This document shows, piece by piece, positions 1 through 4,514 of a stretch of 6,926 nt of DNA. Below the pieces are notes generated by a model that searched no databases, had not been told where the DNA came from, and saw only the letters and a list, made by a program, of their open reading frames with translations. Source of the DNA: an uncultured Saprospiraceae bacterium. GTDB taxonomy: Bacteria; Bacteroidota; Bacteroidia; Chitinophagales; Saprospiraceae. Position 1 is the stretch's first letter. Every line of letters starts with the position of its first letter. The DNA lies in contig CALHUZ010000520.1 of the NCBI GenBank assembly GCA_938039305.1, forward strand, positions 1 to 6,926. The letters are read 5' to 3'. A program made the translations under genes and the position numbers.

Positions 1-113
1 GTAATAACCAAATCCCACCGCCCTTCTAACTCATGTGCTTCTTGGGCAGAAACTGTAAGAGCTGTTGATATGCTCAATGTGATAAGTAGAAAGAAAACTA
101 TGAGTGTTCGCAT
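1..113 (-). CDS. Secreted protein, N-terminal fragment (signal peptide plus start of mature domain)
   Basis: The reverse strand opens with ATG at 113-111 and stays open for 37 codons to the window edge, so the 3' end is missing. The translation begins MRTLIVFFLLITLSISTA and continues to LTVSAQEAHELEGRWDLVI. Residues 4-24 are a classic Sec signal peptide with a hydrophobic core; cleavage after A-Q is typical of Bacteroidota. The first mature residues (ELEGRWDLVI) resemble the opening strand of a beta-rich extracellular domain. From memory, this style of start occurs in secreted DUF1080/3-keto-disaccharide-hydrolase-like proteins and in lipocalin-like proteins, but 37 residues cannot settle the family. 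No other in-frame start lies just upstream. The gene is divergent from the OmpA-like gene that starts at 321. Export is fairly sure; the function is unknown. Confidence 0.72.
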   Translation of the reverse strand, partial: MRTLIVFFLLITLSISTALTVSAQEAHELEGRWDLVI

Positions 114-157
114 GTTTATGATTAGAGTATTTAAAATAATAATGTCGTTCGCAATCT

Positions 158-186
158 TAAATATAGGTATTCTCTTTTGTTATCAA
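158..186 (-). promoter_or_regulatory. Candidate Bacteroidota-type promoter for the leftward secreted-protein gene
   Basis: On the minus strand, TTG (complement of 184-186) is followed after 18 bases by TATATTTA (complement of 158-165). This matches the Bacteroidota -33 TTTG / -7 TAnnTTTG pattern except for the last base. It lies about 44 bases upstream of the ATG at 113, leaving a short 5' leader. This is a motif match by eye in an AT-rich spacer, so chance similarity is quite possible. Confidence 0.35.
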
Positions 187-203
187 TCCTACTATAGATT
201 TTG
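176..203 (+). promoter_or_regulatory. Candidate promoter for the rightward OmpA-like gene
   Basis: TTTG at 176-179 is followed after 16 bases by AGATTTTG (196-203), one mismatch from TAnnTTTG. If used, transcription would begin near 210. That would exclude the long open-frame start at 201-206 and agree with translation from ATG 321. The site overlaps the opposing candidate promoter at 158-186, so the two divergent genes may compete for polymerase. The match is imperfect. Confidence 0.3.
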
Positions 204-320
204 ATGTCAGATAAGACAGATCAGAATCTGCAAAGCATTGACTTTCAGCCTCTTGTATATAGTCACGAAAGACAATGGCTCAATATTTGCTCCTCTACAA
301 GGAATATCACAATAACAGCC

Positions 321-920
321 ATGAATAGATGGATCTTGTTCTTAATAACCTCGATAATGGGGCTTTCGGTTCACGCTCAAGAAGCTCCTATAAAAGCCGT
401 AGTGCTCATCAATGGAGCAGCTCATCTTGTTGACGTAAGCCGCGATGGTAACATCTCAAATGTATACCAGCGTATCGATAACTATTTCACTACGAAAGAA
501 GGCCACGCTTCAATTGTCAAAAGACTTTCCAAGGACGCTCAACCTGACGGTAGCCAAATAGCTTTCTTCAATAAAGAAGAAGAACCTCTGCCATCTTTCA
601 CAGAAGAGAATAAACTCCCAGTCAAAATAGATGGGCAGCAGTATATAGGATTTAGTCCTGGAAGAGCATTGTTGCAAAAAGCAGGAGTCGATCAAATCAG
701 AAAGATTGCAAAAGGATATCGAAATGGAGGCATAAGTGCCATCAGGATCGATAGCTATTATGAAGACAATTATAGATCAAAATCCTTAGCTCGTAATCGT
801 GCTCAGGCCATTAAAGATCTCCTCCAGGCCTTTGGAATGCCAGAAGTCAATATTGCTACTTCAACTGCTCAAGGATCAATCGAAGTAAAAGTAGACTTTG
901 TTCAACTGTCATTTTTATAA
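321..920 (+). CDS. Exported protein with a diverged OmpA-like C-terminal domain
   Basis: The frame is open from 201, but the ATG at 321 is preferred because it puts a signal peptide at the N terminus: MNRWILFLIT then SIMGLSVHAQ|E, with cleavage after Q20. The 40 residues upstream are polar and unlike a leader. The product is 199 aa. Residues about 22-105 have no family I recognise. Residues about 107-193 (FSPGRALLQKAG, IRKIAKGY, ISAIRIDSYYEDN, SLARNRAQAIKDLL, FGMPEVNI) follow the beta-alpha-beta order of an OmpA/MotB peptidoglycan-binding domain, including the L..xRA..I..LL helix. It departs from the family in lacking the usual Gly-His/Tyr-x-Asp turn, and the loop from D149 to R160 is shorter than normal. 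A periplasmic or envelope location is likely, while peptidoglycan binding is uncertain. The gene is followed by a strong hairpin at 963-997. Confidence 0.75.
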   Translation: MNRWILFLITSIMGLSVHAQEAPIKAVVLINGAAHLVDVSRDGNISNVYQRIDNYFTTKEGHASIVKRLSKDAQPDGSQIAFFNKEEEPLPSFTEENKLPVKIDGQQYIGFSPGRALLQKAGVDQIRKIAKGYRNGGISAIRIDSYYEDNYRSKSLARNRAQAIKDLLQAFGMPEVNIATSTAQGSIEVKVDFVQLSFL

Positions 921-928
921 AATCACTT

Positions 929-942
929 CACTCTTGCGAGTG
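929..942. repeat. Small hairpin just after the OmpA-like gene
   Basis: CACTC (929-933), loop TTGC, GAGTG (938-942) form a perfect 5-bp stem nine bases after the stop codon. It has no T tract directly following. It may be an mRNA 3'-end structure upstream of the main terminator at 963-997, or chance. Confidence 0.3.
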
Positions 943-962
943 GGTATTTCAAAATAATTTTA

Positions 963-997
963 AAAAGAAGAGGCGCCCATTGGGCACCTCTTCTTTT
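963..997. terminator. Bidirectional intrinsic terminator between convergent genes
   Basis: An 11-bp perfect stem (963-973 with 987-997) is extended, after one C/A mismatch, by a 4-bp GCCC/GGGC stem (975-978 with 982-985) around a 3-base loop. The outer arms give an A tract on the left and a T tract on the right, so a transcript from either strand ends in a GC-rich hairpin followed by U's. It lies 43 bases after the OmpA-like stop and 25 bases after the mscS-type stop on the other strand, and can serve both. Confidence 0.88.
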
Positions 998-1021
998 ATT
1001 AAAATCGGCCTGCTTAAAGGA

Positions 1022-1831
1022 CTATATATTTTTAACTCTGCGAGTTGGGTAAGCAACTGTGATACCTGCATCTCCAAATGCTTTCTTGATTTCTTTGTAT
1101 GACTGGAAGTATACATCCCAGTAATCTTCTGGAGTAGCATAAGGTCTTACTGCAAGGAGTACATTGTTCGCATCAAATTTTTCAATTTCGATTGTTGGTG
1201 TATCAGGTAATTTTTTAGAAACCTTCGCTAATGCACCTTCTATGATACCTTGTACTTTATCAAAATCCTCTTCGTAGGGCATAGCAACATTTAAGTCTAC
1301 TCTTAACTTACCTTCTGAAGAAAGGTTAGTCATGATACCGCTTGTTGCAATACCGTTAGGGATAATTACTTTTTTGTTATCAAGTGACTGAAGAACTGTA
1401 TTAAAGACCTGTATCTCTTGTACATGTCCTACTTGACCTTGAAGATCTACGAGGTCTCCAACTCTATATGGCTTAAAAATAAGCACCATTACACCAGCGG
1501 CAAAGTGACCAAGTGTCCCCTGCATTGCCATTCCTATAGCTAAACCTGCAGCAGCAATAAGAGCTGCAAAAGCAGTAGTTTCAATACCAACTAACCCGGC
1601 TGCAGAAACTACAACCATCACTTTTAGAATAACACTAACTAAAGATTTTAAAAATGGTTGTACATCTTTATCAAGACCAGATTTATCCATAGCCTTGCCT
1701 AACATCTTGACAACAATTCCAACTATCCAAAATCCAATAATGAGAACTATTATAGCTCCGATTAATTTAGGTGCCCATTGCACAAGGCCATCTATAAGTC
1801 CACTGAGACTCGCCATTATATCAAAATCCAT
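1022..1831 (-). CDS. mscS: Small-conductance mechanosensitive channel, MscS family
   Basis: This 269-aa inner-membrane protein is close in length to E. coli MscS (286 aa). It opens under membrane tension and releases small solutes during hypo-osmotic shock. Predicted segments: TM1 about 22-44, TM2 about 60-80, and pore-lining TM3 about 85-118. TM3 carries the family signature GLAIGMAMQG…AAG. By alignment, L97 and M101 sit where E. coli has the pore-constriction residues L105 and L109, and G105 and G113 match the hinge glycines G113 and G121. After TM3, KPYRVGDLVDL and VIIPNG mark the beta domain (about 120-172), followed by an alpha-beta vestibule to about 265. ATG 1831 is chosen as the first Met; Met6 is an alternative. 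No spaced Shine-Dalgarno is visible, as is usual in Bacteroidota. It is a stand-alone gene, convergent with the OmpA-like gene and divergent from the serine hydrolase. The MscS-family call is secure; the symbol is used by family. Confidence 0.95.
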   Translation of the reverse strand: MDFDIMASLSGLIDGLVQWAPKLIGAIIVLIIGFWIVGIVVKMLGKAMDKSGLDKDVQPFLKSLVSVILKVMVVVSAAGLVGIETTAFAALIAAAGLAIGMAMQGTLGHFAAGVMVLIFKPYRVGDLVDLQGQVGHVQEIQVFNTVLQSLDNKKVIIPNGIATSGIMTNLSSEGKLRVDLNVAMPYEEDFDKVQGIIEGALAKVSKKLPDTPTIEIEKFDANNVLLAVRPYATPEDYWDVYFQSYKEIKKAFGDAGITVAYPTRRVKNI

Positions 1832-1968
1832 TTTTAAAATTTATAAAGGTTATTAAAATTCAGTACGGCTTTTTGACGGGGTTAGCAAGAAAAAGTAACA
1901 CACAAAGAAAGATGCCAGTAGAATTTAACATATAGAAATAAGAATAATAAGTCAACTGAATAAATCAG

Positions 1969-2028
1969 TGTTGCAACATCTTTTAAAGAATGATAAGCAA
2001 TGAATCTTTAATTGAGGTGCAACATCTT
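1969..2028. promoter_or_regulatory. Operator-like direct repeat and palindrome upstream of the serine hydrolase gene
   Basis: TGCAACATCTT occurs twice, at 1972-1982 and 2018-2028, spaced 46 bases start to start. The first copy overlaps a perfect 10-base palindrome, TGTTGCAACA (1969-1978); the second keeps only its right half. Between them, TTAAAGA (1983-1989) and TCTTTAA (2005-2011) form a 7-base perfect inverted repeat with a 15-base spacer. The array ends 17 bases before the serine hydrolase ATG at 2045. A transcription-factor site is the simplest reading, but no regulator is identified. Confidence 0.4.
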
Positions 2029-2044
2029 ATCTTGATTAAAAAAG

Positions 2045-3259
2045 ATGATGAAAGAAATCTTGTGCTTCTCAATAGCACTTTTGTGGAGTGTCATTTTATG
2101 TGGGCAAACATACTTCCCCGGCCCCGTCAGCGAATGGGTATATAAAACACCCACCGAATTAGGACTGAACTCTGATAGCATCCGAAGCGCAGTAGCCTAT
2201 GCTCAAGCTAATGAAAGCACAGGTGAGCCAAACCTTGAGATAAATCACTACCTCAATGGATTTGGCAAAGAACCTTTTGGTGATGGCGTAGGCCCTTTCA
2301 AGACAAGAGGACCTCAGACGGGGATCATCCTAAAAGACGGATATATAGTAGCAGAATGGGGAGAGCCAGAAAGAGTGGACATGACTTTCAGTGTCACGAA
2401 GAGCTTCCTATCATCGACTATAGGCTTAGCGTATGATCGAGGATTGATCAAAAGTGTCTACGATCCAGTGGATGGATACATGGCTCCCGTGATGCCTTTG
2501 CAATCCGCTCGAGGTACCAACAAAGCAGATCATCTGGGAGAAGCTATGGTCATAGAACCGTTCAAATCTGATCATAATAGTAAGATCACCTGGGATCATT
2601 TGTTGAGACAAACAAGTGACTGGCAAGGTACCCTTTGGGGAAAGCCTGATTGGGCAGATAGACCAAGTGGTGAGAAATCTCAAATGATCAAACGAGAAAG
2701 AGTTGAACCTGGATCCGTCTATGAATATAATGATACAAGAGTCAACTTACTTGCTTTAGCAGGAACTAACATTTGGCGAAAGCCGCTACAGAATGTACTT
2801 AAAGAGTACATCATGGATCCGATAGATGCTACTGCAACTTGGAGATGGATGGGATATGAAAACTCTTGGATCATCATGGATGGGCAAGCTATAGAAATAC
2901 CGAGCGGTGGCGGACACTGGGGCGGTGGCATGTTCATCAATGCTTACGATCAAGCTCGCTTTGGTTATCTAACTTTGAATAGAGGCAAATGGAATAACCA
3001 ACAAATCCTTTCTGAAGATTGGGTAAAGATGGCACTTACTCCTACTGCTGCAAATACTTCATATGGCTTTATGAATTGGTTCCTAAATACTGATCAAAAG
3101 ATGCTACCAAGTGCACCCGAGTCTGCCTTCTTCCATCTTGGAGCAGGTACAAACATGGTATACGTAGATCCTGAGCATAACATCGTGATTGTAGCAAGGT
3201 GGATAGATCGTGGAGCGATGGATGGAATTGTAAAAAGAGTTATTGATTCGATAAGATAG
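2045..3259 (+). CDS. Exported serine hydrolase, class C beta-lactamase/esterase family (COG1680-like)
   Basis: The product is 404 aa. Residues 1-21 form a signal peptide (hydrophobic core about 5-19; likely cleavage after C-G-Q), so it probably works in the periplasm or outside the cell. The catalytic motifs of the serine beta-lactamase/penicillin-binding-like fold are present in order: S116-V-T-K119 (nucleophile Ser and base Lys), Y228-N-D230 in the position of Y-S-N, and H364-L-G366 in place of K-T-G. A glycine-rich stretch (SGGGHWGGGMFINA, 287-300) and the GKW…ILSEDW segment (314-326) are typical of esterase or amide-hydrolase members rather than true beta-lactamases. The substrate cannot be predicted; ester, peptide or cyclic-dimer amide hydrolysis (NylB-like) are family possibilities. 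ATG 2045 and ATG 2048 are adjacent and equally plausible starts. It appears to be a single-gene unit, with operator-like repeats upstream and a repeat cluster downstream. Confidence 0.9.
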   Translation: MMKEILCFSIALLWSVILCGQTYFPGPVSEWVYKTPTELGLNSDSIRSAVAYAQANESTGEPNLEINHYLNGFGKEPFGDGVGPFKTRGPQTGIILKDGYIVAEWGEPERVDMTFSVTKSFLSSTIGLAYDRGLIKSVYDPVDGYMAPVMPLQSARGTNKADHLGEAMVIEPFKSDHNSKITWDHLLRQTSDWQGTLWGKPDWADRPSGEKSQMIKRERVEPGSVYEYNDTRVNLLALAGTNIWRKPLQNVLKEYIMDPIDATATWRWMGYENSWIIMDGQAIEIPSGGGHWGGGMFINAYDQARFGYLTLNRGKWNNQQILSEDWVKMALTPTAANTSYGFMNWFLNTDQKMLPSAPESAFFHLGAGTNMVYVDPEHNIVIVARWIDRGAMDGIVKRVIDSIR

Positions 3260-3268
3260 AGATTACTA

Positions 3269-3324
3269 TTAAAGGCTAAAACCAAATTATAATCAGCTTT
3301 TAATCGTCAACCTAAAGGATGGCG
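3269..3324 (+). repeat. REP-like repeat, copy 1
   Basis: The unit starts TTAAAGGCTAAAACCAA (3269-3285) and ends in an imperfect hairpin at 3305-3324: CGTCAACC, loop TAAA, GGATGGCG. The stem has one G-T pair and one internal A-A mismatch. It aligns along its length with copy 2 (3477-3533), and its core CAACCTAAAGGATGGCG (3308-3324) is identical to that of copy 3. Confidence 0.7.
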
Positions 3325-3383
3325 CAAACAATAAAATCTGAAATCACCAAACAAAACTGCAGAAGTAGTTTCTCTATGTAGGT

Positions 3384-3411
3384 TTTAAACCATGCTTTAG
3401 CTTGGTTTAAA
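3384..3411. repeat. Long imperfect palindrome with TTTA loop, within the repeat cluster
   Basis: TTTAAACCATGC (3384-3395), loop TTTA, GCTTGGTTTAAA (3400-3411) pair at 11 of 12 positions with one T-T mismatch. Read on the minus strand the loop is TAAA flanked by GC, the same centre (GC-TAAA-GC) as the AGGCTAAAGCC half of the neighbouring repeats. It is therefore probably part of the same family. It is too far from a gene end, and lacks a T tract, to be an obvious terminator. Confidence 0.6.
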
Positions 3412-3427
3412 TTAGCCAAGTGTAATT

Positions 3428-3444
3428 TTGGCTTCAGCCTTTAA
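3428..3444 (-). repeat. Inverted copy of the repeat's left half
   Basis: The reverse complement reads TTAAAGGCTGAAGCCAA, matching 16 of 17 bases of 3477-3493 (TTAAAGGCTAAAGCCAA) in opposite orientation. The two could pair as a long stem across a 32-base loop. The same motif in direct orientation begins copy 1. Confidence 0.65.
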
Positions 3445-3476
3445 GGAAGAGAAAATGTAAAAGACCTCAGTATATA

Positions 3477-3533
3477 TTAAAGGCTAAAGCCAATTCAATT
3501 CCGCTATCATAAACGCCAACCCAAAGGATAGCG
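3477..3533 (+). repeat. REP-like repeat, copy 2
   Basis: The unit is 57 bases, opening with TTAAAGGCTAAAGCCAA (3477-3493) and closing with the hairpin core CGCCAACC, loop CAAA, GGATAGCG (3514-3533). It differs from copy 1 by scattered substitutions and small indels. The internal A-A mismatch of the stem (A3519 with A3528) is retained, together with a second mismatch. Confidence 0.7.
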
Positions 3534-3593
3534 TAATCCAAAGCAAGAACAAAATCATATGACGATAAGACTCAGAGATGATGACAAAAAACG

Positions 3594-3640
3594 AAAGCTG
3601 AAACAACATAAATTCATAATCCCCAACCTAAAGGATGGCG
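3594..3640 (+). repeat. REP-like repeat, copy 3 (degenerate left half)
   Basis: The hairpin core CAACCTAAAGGATGGCG (3624-3640) is identical over 17 bases to copy 1 and again keeps the A-A mismatch (A3626 with A3635). The left half is recognisable only as AAAGCTGAAAC and is about ten bases shorter than in the other copies, so this copy is decayed or a distinct subtype. Confidence 0.6.
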
Positions 3641-3775
3641 GAGCTAAAACAAAAGATACATAAGAAACTGTAAGCAACTCATATCTGTACTGGGTATAAA
3701 TATCAGATGAACTAAGAGACTAATCAATACATGACTACTTCCTCTTACTTTAGTCTTGGCATTTAACTCTAAGGA

Positions 3776-4279
3776 ATGATATTCAAAGTAAAAACAGAAA
3801 CTATCTATGAATGCTCACTCGAAAGAGCATTCAAAACTGCTATGCTTTCTGACTTATCAAAAATACATACAGGATACATTGTGATGCCCAAGGTGTCACA
3901 TACTACAGAAGATGAAAACTGGGGTCAGCCAGGATCAACCAAAAAAGTACATGTCACAAAATCACTCACGCAAAAAGGAGGATATGGCTCCATGGACAGG
4001 ATCCTCGAACGTATTGAAAACGAATATTGGAAAATACAAGTAGACGAATTTCAGACATGGATGTTAGGTTTCTATAAATTCGTCGGTGAATGGAGAGTAA
4101 CGAAATTAGAGAAGAACAAAACATTAGTTGAGTATACTTATTGGCTGCACTCAAATAAGCCTTTGTTATATCCGCTCAATTGGTTATTTGCAAAACTATT
4201 TTGGAAAAGCTATATGAAAAGAGTTCTCGAGAATGTCAGAAAAATGACGATCAATAAAGAACCTTATTTGTATGACTAA
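3776..4279 (+). CDS. SRPBCC/START-fold (polyketide cyclase-like) protein
   Basis: The product is 167 aa, with no signal peptide and probably cytoplasmic. The order of elements fits the helix-grip SRPBCC fold: a first strand (FKVKTETIYE, 3-12), a helix that begins by naming a boundary residue (SLERAFKTAM, 14-23), the W49-G-x-PG-S-T-K-K-V strand-turn typical of the family, further strands (about 75-90, 93-108, 116-124), and a long amphipathic C-terminal helix (about 132-158). Such proteins bind hydrophobic ligands in the cavity between sheet and helix; the ligand here is unknown. The start is fixed by an in-frame TAA at 3770-3772 just upstream. The AAGGA immediately before the ATG is too close to act as a normal ribosome site. 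It is a stand-alone gene on the same strand as leuA, but 235 bases separate them, so a shared operon is doubtful. Confidence 0.8.
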   Translation: MIFKVKTETIYECSLERAFKTAMLSDLSKIHTGYIVMPKVSHTTEDENWGQPGSTKKVHVTKSLTQKGGYGSMDRILERIENEYWKIQVDEFQTWMLGFYKFVGEWRVTKLEKNKTLVEYTYWLHSNKPLLYPLNWLFAKLFWKSYMKRVLENVRKMTINKEPYLYD

Positions 4280-4336
4280 ATCTAAAACCAAAGAAAATCA
4301 TAGTGGTAGAGACACATAAAGAGCGCTCAGTCTTAC

Positions 4337-4385
4337 AGCGTATAGAATCGCCAATATAATAGAGGCCTAAATCAACCAATACGCT
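4337..4385. repeat. Inverted repeat in the spacer upstream of leuA
   Basis: AGCGTAT (4337-4343) and ATACGCT (4379-4385) are perfect 7-base complements separated by 35 bases. AGAGCG (4320-4325) can alternatively pair with CGCTCT (4382-4387), giving two mutually exclusive stems. This may be RNA structure in the leuA leader or the end of the SRPBCC transcript, or chance. No run of T follows the right arm closely enough for a clear intrinsic terminator. Confidence 0.35.
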
Positions 4386-4474
4386 CTCTTCTTGCCAACA
4401 ACGCGATCCTGAAGTTTCGTTCCTGCGCAAAATGAACGCATATTTACAACACAGATAAATAACCTCATTCTAAG

Positions 4475-4488
4475 AGAGTATGTACTCT
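4475..4488. promoter_or_regulatory. Palindrome just upstream of leuA, possible operator
   Basis: AGAGTA (4475-4480), a TG centre and TACTCT (4483-4488) form a perfect 6+6 palindrome that extends outward by two further pairs if G-T is allowed. It ends 26 bases before the leuA ATG. The two-base centre is too tight for an RNA hairpin, so a dimeric DNA-binding regulator is the more natural reading. No T-box consensus or leucine-rich leader peptide was seen in 4280-4514. Confidence 0.35.
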
Positions 4489-4514
4489 TTAGGATTCACG
4501 GTTAAAGATAAAAC

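Larger units (their letters stand above)
3260..3775. other. Gene-free spacer of about 516 bases holding a degenerate repeat cluster
   Basis: No convincing gene is present on either strand between the serine hydrolase stop and the SRPBCC start. The left three quarters (3269-3640) hold the repeat copies listed separately. The first repeat copy could also fold as a 9-bp stem (TTAAAGGCT 3269-3277 with AGCTTTTAA 3294-3302, one G-U pair) near the end of the hydrolase transcript. I see no clear promoter or other structure in 3641-3775, although a promoter for the downstream gene must lie there or further upstream. Confidence 0.7.

Noticed and set aside
201..320. Upstream extension of the OmpA-like gene to the TTG/ATG at 201-206
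   Set aside because: It would bury an evident signal peptide 40 residues into the protein, and the added residues are polar and unlike a leader; ATG 321 fits better.
2045..2104. Lipoprotein signal with C19 of the serine hydrolase as the lipidated Cys
   Set aside because: The preceding residues V-I-L do not fit the lipobox, where -1 should be Gly, Ala or Ser. Ordinary signal peptidase cleavage after G-Q is more likely.
3269..3640. CRISPR array
   Set aside because: The repeats are too diverged, unevenly spaced and of mixed orientation, without uniform spacers. No cas gene is present.
3559..3663. A 34-codon open frame (MTIRLRDDDKKRK…) on the plus strand
   Set aside because: It runs through repeat copy 3 and its last third is a translation of the repeat. 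It has a low-complexity, lysine-rich composition and no sign of a ribosome site, so it is probably chance.
4280..4514. T-box or leucine attenuator leader for leuA
   Set aside because: No T-box consensus was seen. The only short frame found (MNAYLQHR, from 4434) has a single Leu codon, so classical attenuation is not supported.
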